From Bryobacteraceae bacterium (GTDB lineage Bacteria; Acidobacteriota; Terriglobia; Bryobacterales; Bryobacteraceae): DNA of 5,673 nt. A program made the translations under genes and the position numbers. The stretch covers positions 1 to 5,673 of the forward strand of contig JASHSD010000497.1 of assembly GCA_030036985.1 (NCBI GenBank), read 5' to 3'. This document shows, piece by piece, positions 1-5,642 of this stretch (its first letter is position 1; each line of letters begins with the position of its first letter). Below the pieces are notes generated by a model. That model saw only the letters and a list, made by a program, of their open reading frames with translations, ran no database searches and had not been told where the DNA came from.

Positions 1-96
1 CGCGTGCTCATCCGCCATGAAGGGCTGAAAGCCTGGATGCTTTGCGTGGAGGCGCGCGAGATCGAGGCGCAAAGGCTCACGGGCGCGTTCCGCTGA
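1..96 (+). CDS. 3' end of an unidentified ORF (partial)
   Basis: The first reading frame is open from the left edge and stops at TGA 94-96, giving 31 residues that begin RVLIRHEGLKAWML and end RLTGAFR. About 27 of the 31 codons end in G or C, which fits coding DNA in this GC-rich window. The other two forward frames stop within the first 30 bases. I do not recognise the fragment. It lies 65 bases before the preferred integrase start on the same strand, so it is probably cargo of the same integrated element. A reverse-strand frame is also open here, so the coding call rests on codon composition alone. Confidence 0.4.
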   Translation, partial: RVLIRHEGLKAWMLCVEAREIEAQRLTGAFR

Positions 97-161
97 ATCC
101 TTCAAACACTGCTATGATCCGATGAACTGAGTTGATCGCTGCGAACGCACGAAAGGACAAT

Positions 162-1331
162 GTGCGGCGAAAGCGATATCAAAACGGCAGTTTGCAAGTC
201 GTATCGACACACGGCAAGCGCAAGATGTGGATTCTTCAATATCGGGACGGCGGCAGCAAGAAGTACCACACCATCGGCCTGTTCTCGAAGATGAGCAAGA
301 GCGAGGCCCAGCAACAGCAGGCGGAATTCATGAAGGAAGTGAACGCCAGGACCGCGACCGCTCCCGATCCCAACGTCACCTTCGGGGATTTCCTCGAAGG
401 CACTGCGCTTCCGTTCCTGCGGTCGAAGTGGAAAGGCTCCACGAGAGACACCACGGAGAACCGCATCCGTCATCACCTGCTTGGGGAATTCGGCAAGGAA
501 AAGCTCACAAGCCTCGCACTTAAGAGGTTGCAGGAGTTTCTCACGTCGAAGGCGGCGATGCTCTCAAAAAGCGTCGTGGCGCATCTCAGGTGGGATTTGC
601 GGGCGATATTCAGGCTCGCGGTGGCGGAAGGCTACATACAGCGCGACCCGACCCCTGCCCTCTTTACCCCGAAAGAGGCAAAGGTCGGCGTCAAGCGTGT
701 CATGAACAGAAAGGAGGCGCAACAACATATCAACGCGCTCCCACTGCGCGAGCGCGTCATCGATCACCTGGCCCTATTCATCGGAATGCGGCCCGGAGAG
801 ATACTGGCGCTGCAAAGGAGGCACGTCGCGCAGGATTGCGGCGAGCTGAGCATCGAACAGCGTCTTTACCGGGGCGACATTGACGATCCGAAGACCTCGC
901 TGTCTAAAAGGACCGTCGGCATTCCCTCGCAGACCGCCAAAGAACTGCGGGAATGGATGGAGCTGGTGCCCAAGCAGCCCGAGGCGTGGGTATTCGCTTC
1001 GGAGAACTCTCTGAAGCCGTTATGGAGGGACAACGTGTGGTACAGGCACATGAAGCCGAAACTAAAAACGGTCGGGCTTGAATGGGCCAATTTCCAGGTG
1101 TTACGCCGCACGCACGCAAGCCTCGGCCACGAAGCCAAGGTCGATCCGAAGACGGCGGCGGATCAGCGAGGCCACGGTATCGGCGTGGCGCTCGACGTTT
1201 ACACGCAATCCAGCATTGAAGCACGGCGCGGGGCGGCCGAGATGCTGGAGCAATCGGTTCTGTCCGGGGAGAAGCCGGAGGCGGCTGAAGCAGAGTCGAA
1301 AGCGCAAGAAAACCGCTCCGAAGCGGCTTAA
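162..1331 (+). CDS. Tyrosine recombinase / phage-type integrase
   Basis: Site-specific recombinase that would integrate and excise the element at the left edge. GTG 162 is preferred because AAAGGA (152-157) lies four bases before it and the protein then starts MRRKRYQNGSLQ, a common integrase opening. TTG 132 is in frame but has no clear ribosome site. From GTG 162 the product is 389 aa, a normal length. Residues about 3-60 look like an arm-type DNA-binding domain, 73-165 the SAM-like core-binding domain and 180-360 the catalytic domain. Visible active-site residues are Arg210 (GMRPGEILAL), Lys244 (DPKTS), Arg315 (FQVLRRTHAS), His338 (DQRGHG) and Tyr347 (LDVYTQ). The histidine of the H-x-x-R box is Gln312, a variant I recall from related integrases. 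The tail is Glu/Ala-rich. It reads towards tRNA-Gly and ends 54 bases before it. Confidence 0.93.
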   Translation: MRRKRYQNGSLQVVSTHGKRKMWILQYRDGGSKKYHTIGLFSKMSKSEAQQQQAEFMKEVNARTATAPDPNVTFGDFLEGTALPFLRSKWKGSTRDTTENRIRHHLLGEFGKEKLTSLALKRLQEFLTSKAAMLSKSVVAHLRWDLRAIFRLAVAEGYIQRDPTPALFTPKEAKVGVKRVMNRKEAQQHINALPLRERVIDHLALFIGMRPGEILALQRRHVAQDCGELSIEQRLYRGDIDDPKTSLSKRTVGIPSQTAKELREWMELVPKQPEAWVFASENSLKPLWRDNVWYRHMKPKLKTVGLEWANFQVLRRTHASLGHEAKVDPKTAADQRGHGIGVALDVYTQSSIEARRGAAEMLEQSVLSGEKPEAAEAESKAQENRSEAA

Positions 1332-1332
1332 C

Positions 1333-1352
1333 GGAGTGGAATGGAGTGGAAG
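1333..1352 (+). repeat. Tandem 10-bp repeat between integrase and tRNA
   Basis: GGAGTGGAAT (1333-1342) is followed directly by GGAGTGGAAG (1343-1352), matching at nine of ten positions. The pair begins just after the integrase stop codon and lies about 35 bases from the tRNA 3' end. Short direct repeats flanking a crossover site are typical integrase arm-binding sites, so that is a reasonable guess. A chance purine-rich repeat is the alternative. Confidence 0.4.
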
Positions 1353-1385
1353 AAGTTGCTGAGGTTTCTCAAGTGCTTGAAAAGA

Positions 1386-1460
<75 letters not shown>

Positions 1461-1586
1461 ATTTCAATAGTTACGCTCAACGCCGGCGAGCGTGAACACC
1501 GGTTTGGACACCATTTTACCAAAACTGCCGGCGGATTGAGCTGCCAGTCTTGGAATTCGCCTTCTTGACGGCATCAGTTGCCTTAG

Positions 1587-1604
1587 CCCGGAAATCTCAC
1601 AGAT
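1587..1604 (+). repeat. IS1380 left inverted repeat
   Basis: CCCGGAAATCTCACAGAT. It pairs with the right repeat with one mismatch, at its seventh base. Confidence 0.9.
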
Positions 1605-1612
1605 AGTTGGCA

Positions 1613-1680
1613 AAGGGCCGTCGATCGTGGCATAACTGAGTTTCCACACAACAGTTACGGCCAACGAAAGGACGGCCCTT
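1613..1680 (+). promoter_or_regulatory. Folded leader before the IS1380 transposase
   Basis: AAGGGCCGTC (1613-1622) is the exact reverse complement of GACGGCCCTT (1671-1680), which ends three bases before the transposase ATG. Nested inside, TAACTG (1633-1638) pairs with CAGTTA (1652-1657). An RNA starting outside the element would hold both arms and could fold over the end of the candidate ribosome site AAAGGA (1667-1672) and the bases up to the start codon. An RNA starting inside the loop would lack the left arm. Such an arrangement is known in other insertion sequences as protection against outside transcription. Its role here is inferred. Confidence 0.5.
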
Positions 1681-1683
1681 GCT

Positions 1684-3072
1684 ATGACAGAGTGTAACCA
1701 ATCGAGTTTCGGATTTGAAGCGTTGGGGAGGCGGAAGATCGAAGCGCGATTCGACGGCGGAACGATCAGTTCCGACGGCGGAGCATTCCTGCTGCGCCAG
1801 ACCGACCAGCGGTTGAATCTGCTGCCACGGCTGGCGGAGTGTTTTCTCGACGGGCGCAATCAGAAGCTGGTCGATCATCCGGTTCAGGAGATGGTGGCGC
1901 AGAGGATCTACGGGCTGGCGCTGGGCTATGAGGATCTCAACGATCATGAGCAACTGCGGAATGATTCGGTCTTCGGCATTCTGGCGGGGCGCGCGGGACT
2001 GGATGCGCCGCTGGCCGGCAAAAGCACGTTGAACCGGATGGAACTGGGAACAGGCATCAACAGCCGGTATAAGAAGATCACGTTCCGGAAAGAGGCGCTG
2101 GATGAACTGCTGGTAAACCTGTTCATCGAAGCCCACCAAAGCGCGCCTGCCGGGATCGTTCCGGATGTGGATACTACCGATCTGCCGCTGCACGGCCAAC
2201 AGGAAGGCCGTTTCTTTCATGGCTGCTACGACAGCTATTGCTATCTGCCGCTGTACGTCTTCTGCGGCGAGCACATTCTCTGTGCGCGACTGAGAGAGGC
2301 CAATCACGATGCCTCGTTCGGGTGTCTGGATGAGATTCGGCGCATCGTGGCGCAGATTCGCGCGGCATGGCCGGAAGTGAAGATCATCCTGCGCGGAGAC
2401 TCCGGATTCTGCCGCAACGAACTGATGAACTGGTGCGAAAACAACGGCGTGGACTTCGTATTCGGTCTGGCACGGAACCAGAGGCTGCGCCGGATCATCG
2501 GCCAACAGATGCACGAAGCGACTGTGGAATGGAACCGGACGGGCAAACCGGCGCGGGTGTTCACCGAGTTCGGGTACCGGACAAAGAAAACAAAGAAAAC
2601 AAAGAAAGGGGGCTGGGACTGCGAACGACGCGTGGTGGCCAAAGCGGAGCATATCGACGGCAAAGAGAATCCGCGCTTCGTCGTGACTTCGCTGTCCGGC
2701 AGAGACTTTGACGGCCGCAGGCTGTATGAGGAACTGTATTGTGCGCGCGGCGACATGGAGAACCGAATCAAAGAGCAGTTCAGCCTGTTCGCCGACCGCG
2801 TCAGCACGGAATCCATGCGCGCCAATCAGATGCGGCTCTATATGTCTGCGATGGCCTACGTACTGGTGAGCGGGTTGCGCCGCCTCGGCCTGAAAGCGAC
2901 CGCCCTGGCCGAGGCGCAGGTATCGACAATCCGCACGAAGCGGCTCAAGATCGGCGCGCAGATTCGGGTGACGGTGCGGAAGGTCTGGGTCTCGATGGCG
3001 GCCAATTATCCGTGGCAGGGCCTGTACCAGCAGGTTTGGACCAACCTGCAACTCCAGCCCCCGATCAGGTAA
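1684..3072 (+). CDS. IS1380-family DDE transposase
   Basis: Intact 462-residue transposase that cuts and rejoins the IS1380 ends, a normal family length. The opening (ARFDGGTISSDGGAFLL, from residue 21) and the central block HGQQEGRFFHGCYDSYCYLPLY (from 170) are typical of IS1380 proteins. In the RNase H-like core the first acidic residue lies in DVDTTD (161-166, probably Asp161 or Asp163), the second is Asp239 in ILRGDSGFC, and the glutamate is probably Glu359 in YCARGDMENRIKEQ, the Y-R-E region. A lysine-rich loop TKKTKKTKKGG (from residue 300) comes from three exact copies of a 9-bp unit. ATG 1684 is used. AAAGGA at 1667-1672 is eleven bases upstream, rather far, and sits beside a stem that may limit translation. 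I see no frameshift, so the element may still be able to move. Confidence 0.95.
   Translation: MTECNQSSFGFEALGRRKIEARFDGGTISSDGGAFLLRQTDQRLNLLPRLAECFLDGRNQKLVDHPVQEMVAQRIYGLALGYEDLNDHEQLRNDSVFGILAGRAGLDAPLAGKSTLNRMELGTGINSRYKKITFRKEALDELLVNLFIEAHQSAPAGIVPDVDTTDLPLHGQQEGRFFHGCYDSYCYLPLYVFCGEHILCARLREANHDASFGCLDEIRRIVAQIRAAWPEVKIILRGDSGFCRNELMNWCENNGVDFVFGLARNQRLRRIIGQQMHEATVEWNRTGKPARVFTEFGYRTKKTKKTKKGGWDCERRVVAKAEHIDGKENPRFVVTSLSGRDFDGRRLYEELYCARGDMENRIKEQFSLFADRVSTESMRANQMRLYMSAMAYVLVSGLRRLGLKATALAEAQVSTIRTKRLKIGAQIRVTVRKVWVSMAANYPWQGLYQQVWTNLQLQPPIR
2581..2607 (+). repeat. In-frame 9-bp triplet repeat in transposase
   Basis: Three perfect head-to-tail copies of ACAAAGAAA, in frame, encode Thr-Lys-Lys three times at residues 300-308, between the second catalytic Asp and the Glu. 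It is AT-rich within GC-rich coding sequence and probably arose by replication slippage. Confidence 0.9.
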
Positions 3073-3298
3073 GGGGCCACTTCCACAAAACAAAAGCGGT
3101 CGAATTTTTTGCGTTTTTTGACGCATTTGCCGAATCGCGTCCGAATCCTGATTCGACAACTGTACAAACCCTGAAATGACTCCTTTCAGCCCCTCGGTCG
3201 CCGTTCAGCGGACCTGTTTCCGCTCTTCCTCCGCCTATCCGACCCAGATCACGCCTGCCAACATTACTCCCGATCGCGAATCGCGTGAAACAGTCGCC

Positions 3299-3316
3299 AT
3301 CTGTGAGATATCCGGG
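3299..3316 (-). repeat. IS1380 right inverted repeat
   Basis: Read on the reverse strand this is CCCGGATATCTCACAGAT, identical to the left repeat except for T instead of A at base seven. Confidence 0.9.
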
Positions 3317-3333
3317 TTAAGCCACGGTGGTGA

Positions 3334-3630
3334 AGACAGCCTGTCGAACGGAGTCCGTTGCGTGCGGCGTTGCTGCTGGACTCCGCGGCGGGGACAGCGC
3401 GACGGGTTATCGCACAGCACCATCATGTCAGCCGCGGCACAGTAGTGCTCCGCATCCGGAAGTGTCTTGCATTCGGTATCGACGCCGCGCTGGGAGAGTT
3501 ACGGCGAGCGGGCAGACCGCGGCAACTGTCGCACGACGCGTTGGCATGGGTGCAGAACTGCGCCTGTCATAAGCCGAAGGAGCTGGGCTGTTCCTGCGAA
3601 GTTTGGACCTACAAACTGCTGGAGAAATAG
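3334..3630 (+). pseudogene. IS630-type transposase, N-terminal remnant
   Basis: The frame is open from 3334 (TGA at 3331-3333) to TAG 3628-3630. The readable part from TTG 3358 is 90 aa. The segment VERSPLRAALLLDSAAGTARRVIAQHHHVSRGTVV resembles the N-terminal helix-turn-helix of IS630-like transposases. The following GRPRQLSHDALAWV and ACHKPKELGCSCEVWTYKLL match the linker and second DNA-binding part I recall for one IS630 subgroup. No catalytic DDE domain follows: after residue 90 comes unrelated sequence. There is no good start codon or ribosome site. The remnant begins within 20 bases of the IS1380 right end. It is not a copy of the IS630 element at 4530-5670, whose transposase belongs to a different branch. 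The family call is from remembered motifs. Confidence 0.7.
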
Positions 3631-3641
3631 ACTGTGGCAAA

Positions 3642-3717
3642 GGTTACTCCGGCCAAACGATTTGGTAACCCGCCAATATCCTAAGCTGCTAAAATTCAGG
3701 CGAGAAGTTTGGTTACC
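3642..3717 (+). repeat. GGTTAC/GTAACC repeats upstream of the small gene
   Basis: GGTTA (3642-3646) and CCAAA (3653-3657) can pair with TTTGGTAACC (3661-3670) to form a bulged hairpin. A near copy of the right arm, TTTGGTTACC, lies at 3708-3717 and overlaps the proposed -35 region of the next gene. The spacing and position suggest a regulator-binding site or a leftover transposon end. Neither can be shown from sequence alone. Confidence 0.4.
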
Positions 3718-3737
3718 TTTCGGCGACAAAGTATAAA
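3709..3737 (+). promoter_or_regulatory. Putative sigma-70 type promoter
   Basis: TTGGTT (3709-3714) and TATAAA (3732-3737) are 17 bases apart. The -10 matches the consensus at five of six positions, the -35 at only three. The promoter lies about 30 bases before the start codon at 3770 in the most AT-rich part of this stretch. Confidence 0.5.
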
Positions 3738-3769
3738 AACCCACTGAAATCGAAAACAAAGGAGTAGAA

Positions 3770-3949
3770 ATGGGAGACACAGAAGTCAAGATTCGATACG
3801 CGATCGGCTCGGCCGCTGCCGCGGCGGCTATTTTTGCACCTCTTGGTTATAAGTGGAAAGGCGTGCTGACGGCCCTCGCAGCCGACTGCATTCTGACCGG
3901 CGTCTTTGGGATTTCGCCGATAAGAAAAGCGGTCCGCCTGGCCACTTAG
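3770..3949 (+). CDS. Small membrane protein, DUF2892-like
   Basis: This 59-residue protein has a strong ribosome site: AAAGGAG (3758-3764) lies five bases before ATG 3770. A short charged N-terminus (MGDTEVKIRY) leads into a hydrophobic alanine-rich segment (about residues 11-25). A positively charged turn (YKWKG) follows, then a second hydrophobic segment (about 31-48) and a basic tail. The end ILTGVFGISPIRKAV resembles the LLTGLFG-CPLY ending of DUF2892 (YgaP-like inner-membrane) proteins, and the early KIRYAIG resembles their RI-R-V-G start. The family match is by motif memory. Function is unknown: DUF2892 segments can be free-standing or fused to rhodanese domains. It is the only gene here with its own good promoter and ribosome site and no sign of being mobile, so it may be a resident gene or IS passenger. 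Confidence 0.7.
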   Translation: MGDTEVKIRYAIGSAAAAAAIFAPLGYKWKGVLTALAADCILTGVFGISPIRKAVRLAT

Positions 3950-3963
3950 TCAGCCTGTTTTGG

Positions 3964-4055
3964 GCAGGATGGCATCCTGCGGCGGACTGGTAATCCGCCC
4001 GGCCTGTCGAGCGACAACGGCCGGGCCGATTACCAATCAGCCGCGGATTGCCGAC
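3964..4055. repeat. Cluster of adjacent palindromes
   Basis: The modules abut or overlap. GCAGGAT-GGC-ATCCTGC spans 3964-3980. GGCGGA and TCCGCC arms bound 3981-3999. TGTCG-AG-CGACA lies at the centre of a GC stem at 3997-4026, and GATT-ACC-AATC at 4028-4038 has GGC/GCC outer arms. A half module GCGGATTGCC follows. Modules one and two, and four read in reverse, share a TGGYA-like core. The middle part can also fold as one long hairpin: GGTAATC and GCCCGGCC (3989-4004) pair with GGCCGGGC and GATTACC (4019-4034), with one mismatch and a 14-base loop. It begins 14 bases after the small gene stops, so it may protect or end that transcript. No T-run follows. Confidence 0.7.
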
Positions 4056-4100
4056 CCAATGCCACATACTTTTTTGTGGGGTCAGCCCTTCGGGCCTGCC

Positions 4101-4129
4101 GCCGGGCTTCCGCCAAGCGGAAGTCCGGC
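4101..4129. repeat. Strong 13-bp hairpin
   Basis: GCCGGGCTTCCGC (4101-4113) and GCGGAAGTCCGGC (4117-4129) pair along their whole length with one G-T wobble and a three-base loop. A smaller hairpin GCCC-TTC-GGGC precedes it. Neither arm is followed by a T-run on either strand, so a simple intrinsic terminator is unlikely. It lies in the gene-free stretch 3950-4213, which otherwise holds only the palindrome cluster and one arm of the repeat at 4167-4221. Confidence 0.75.
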
Positions 4130-4166
4130 CCTGAACCAATCGAAACCACGATGGAACCCTCGGATT

Positions 4167-4221
4167 TTGCGTGACTCAAGGCCGGGAGGGCGCCGTTGAA
4201 AACGCTCGTGGGGTCACGCAA
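4167..4221. repeat. 9-bp inverted repeat around 37 bases
   Basis: TTGCGTGAC (4167-4175) is the exact reverse complement of GTCACGCAA (4213-4221). The right arm overlaps the stop codon of the IS110 remnant (TGA on the reverse strand, 4214-4216). It may be the 3' hairpin or an end of that element, or chance. Confidence 0.45.
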
Positions 4222-4527
4222 TAACCCGGTAAGTTGCCGGACTCAGTTGAACCTGATAACCGAGGGCGGTATCCTCGCCCCTCGTAGCATACGCCTTGGT
4301 GGAGTATCTTCCAGGCGATCCGGCAAAGCCGGTGGGCGACCGCCCATATGGCTTTGCTGTGCCCCAGCTTTGTCGCCAGTCGGCGGTATAGCATTTCGAA
4401 CGTACTGCCTTTGACTGCGGCATGGCCGATTGATTTTACTGAGGAGGTGCCGCATGTGGCGGTTCCCTTTTGGTGACCGGTCGCTTTTGGACATCTCGGC
4501 GCTCTCTTCCCGCCCCGGACAACAGGC
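4214..4527 (-). pseudogene. IS110-family transposase, C-terminal remnant
   Basis: Three reverse-strand frames joined in order rebuild the end of an IS110 transposase. Frame one, entering from 4527, reads ACCPGREESAEMSKSDRSPKGNRHMRHLLSKI. Frame two, from about 4428, reads GHAAVKGSTFEMLYRRLATKLGHSKAIWAVAHRLCRIAWKILHQGVCYEGRG. Frame three reads EDTALGYQVQLSPATYRVIA and stops at 4214. SPKGN, the YRRL-KLGH-KAI-AVAH block and LGYQV are typical C-terminal IS110 features. The first shift is explained by a 4-bp tandem duplication (GATTGATT on + at 4428-4435). At the second, near 4275, some residues expected between YEERG and LGYQV are missing. The N-terminal catalytic part is absent here. It would lie beyond the IS630 element on the right. 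The gene is not functional. Confidence 0.8.
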
Positions 4528-5630
4528 TACTGTGCCGTCCCGGCTAATTCTTTACAACGGCGAACTTTGTCGAGAATAACGTCGGCGGATGCTTTCCAGA
4601 TAAAAGCCTTGGGCGTTTCGTTCCAGCTTGCGAGCCACGCGTAGATGGCGCGTTCGAGTTCCTCCACGGAATGGAAGGCGCCGCGCCGAATCATCTTGTC
4701 CGTGATGAGGCCGAACCAGCGTTCCGCCTGGTTGAGCCAGGAACTGCTGGTGGGCGTGAAATGGAAGTGGAAGCGGCGGCGTTTCCGTGGCTTGAGCCGG
4801 CGCCGGACAGCCTCGCTTTTGTGGGTGCTGTAGTTGTCGAGAATCAGGTGAACGTCCAGGTCCGGGGCAACCTGTTTTTCCAGTTGGTTCAGGAACCTGA
4901 TGAACTCTTTGCCGCGATGGCGCGGCAGACAACTGCCGATAACCTTGCCATTGAGGATATTGAAGGCGGCGAACAGAGTGGTCGTTCCGTTGCGCTTGTA
5001 ATCGTGAGTCTGGCGCTCCGGCAATCCCGGTCGCAGCGGCAGAATGGGAGCCGTCCGGTCCAGCGCCTGAATCCGGCTCTTTTCGTCGACACAAAGCACG
5101 AGGGCGCGATCCGGCGGGTCGAGATACAGGCCGACGACATCCCGCACCTTGTCTTCGAATTTCGGATCGTTGGAGATCTTGAACTTTTCCACCCGGTGAG
5201 GCTGGATGTCGAAACGCTGCCACACGCGCTGCACCATCATGCGGGATACCCTCAGCTTCTCCGCCAGTACACGGACGCTCCAATGCGTCGCGTTGGCCGG
5301 CCGGGTCTTCAGCGTCGTGTCCAGAATCTTCTGCTCCAGCTCCGGCGTGAGCACCCGGCGGGAACGTTTGCGCTTTTTCGATCGGGTGATGCCGTCGATG
5401 CCGCGCCGGCTGAAGGCGGTTCGGGTTGCCAGAACCGTGGGCCGGGACAGGCCAGTCTGCTGGGCGATCGAATGGTTCGACACGCCTTGGCTCGCCAGAA
5501 GGATCACCTGACATTTGCGGGCGGTCTTTTGCGGTGTGCCGCCCGCACGGACCAGCGATTCCAGGCGTCGTATCTGCGCTTGATCGAGATCCAATGCAGC
5601 CGCGCGGGTGAACATACCCCATCGGATCAC
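4527..5630 (-). CDS. IS630-family DDE transposase
   Basis: Intact 367-residue transposase that moves the IS630 element into TA targets. GTG 5630 is the preferred start because AGAAGG lies four bases before it. The next in-frame ATG (5615) has no such site. Residues about 37-75 form a helix-turn-helix (GVSNHSIAQQTGLSRPTVLATR). A second DNA-binding part follows at about 92-145. The catalytic core shows Asp182 (LCVDEKS), Asp265 (LILDNYSTH) and Glu303 (SSWLNQAERWFG), a D-D-E set with 37 residues between the last two. Length and motifs fit the family. The coding frame runs through the whole terminal repeat, and its stop codon is completed by the flanking TA plus the next base. No good promoter is seen upstream: the TACAAT-like hexamer lies inside the terminal repeat and has no convincing -35. 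Confidence 0.95.
   Translation of the reverse strand: MIRWGMFTRAAALDLDQAQIRRLESLVRAGGTPQKTARKCQVILLASQGVSNHSIAQQTGLSRPTVLATRTAFSRRGIDGITRSKKRKRSRRVLTPELEQKILDTTLKTRPANATHWSVRVLAEKLRVSRMMVQRVWQRFDIQPHRVEKFKISNDPKFEDKVRDVVGLYLDPPDRALVLCVDEKSRIQALDRTAPILPLRPGLPERQTHDYKRNGTTTLFAAFNILNGKVIGSCLPRHRGKEFIRFLNQLEKQVAPDLDVHLILDNYSTHKSEAVRRRLKPRKRRRFHFHFTPTSSSWLNQAERWFGLITDKMIRRGAFHSVEELERAIYAWLASWNETPKAFIWKASADVILDKVRRCKELAGTAQ
4528..4529. repeat. TA target duplication, left copy
   Basis: TA directly outside the left repeat. The partner is TA at 5671-5672. The pair is the expected IS630 signature, although a dinucleotide match alone is weak. Confidence 0.75.
4530..4557 (+). repeat. IS630 left inverted repeat
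   Basis: It starts CTGTGCCGTCCC and ends TTTACAA. It matches the right repeat at 22 of 28 positions. The last codons of the transposase lie inside it. Confidence 0.88.
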
Positions 5631-5642
5631 GAATCCTTCTAA

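Larger units (their letters stand above)
1587..3316 (+). mobile_element. Complete IS1380-family insertion sequence
   Basis: The 1,730-bp element is bounded by inverted repeats at 1587-1604 and 3299-3316 that match at 17 of 18 positions. It carries one transposase gene in the + direction. Size, single ORF and terminal repeats starting CCCGG fit the IS1380 family. The flanking tetramers are TTAG (1583-1586) and TTAA (3317-3320), an imperfect match to the 4-5 bp duplication expected. This implies mutation of one copy after insertion, or rearrangement. Between the transposase stop and the right repeat lie about 226 bases without a recognisable gene. They contain T-rich runs at 3103-3119 and short palindromes at 3142-3155 and 3275-3285. 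Confidence 0.9.

Noticed and set aside
1..91. Reverse-strand open frame at the left edge
   Set aside because: It is open by length only. The forward frame has a better codon pattern and a stop just before the integrase, and the reverse frame has no identifiable start or domain.
1513..1518. TAAAAT hexamer (reverse strand) as the tRNA-Gly promoter
   Set aside because: No acceptable -35 lies 16-18 bases upstream of it, so the match is too weak to annotate.
3103..3119. T-rich runs after the IS1380 transposase as a terminator
   Set aside because: No stable GC-rich hairpin directly precedes the T-runs. The nearby CGAATC-CT-GATTCG palindrome comes after them.
1597..3159. 520-codon open frame on the reverse strand, longer than the IS1380 transposase it overlaps
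   Set aside because: It lies wholly within the IS and opposite a transposase with clear family motifs. Its translation is rich in Arg, Pro, His and Gln with no recognisable domain, as expected of an antisense frame in GC-rich coding DNA.
3176..3445. 89-codon open frame crossing the IS1380 right end
   Set aside because: It spans the terminal repeat and the adjoining remnant in a frame different from the recognisable IS630 fragment, and has no ribosome site or domain.
3964..4055. CRISPR-like array
   Set aside because: The modules differ in sequence, abut each other and have no regular unique spacers. No cas gene is present.
4062..4079. CCACA/TGTGG stem around a T-run as an intrinsic terminator
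   Set aside because: The T-run is in the loop and not after the stem, so the order is wrong for either strand.
4552..5642. Long open frames overlapping the IS630 transposase: 356 codons on the same strand and 323 codons on the opposite strand
   Set aside because: Both are shadow frames of a transposase with intact DDE motifs and show no domain of their own. The same-strand frame is Pro/Arg/Gly-rich and lacks a ribosome site.
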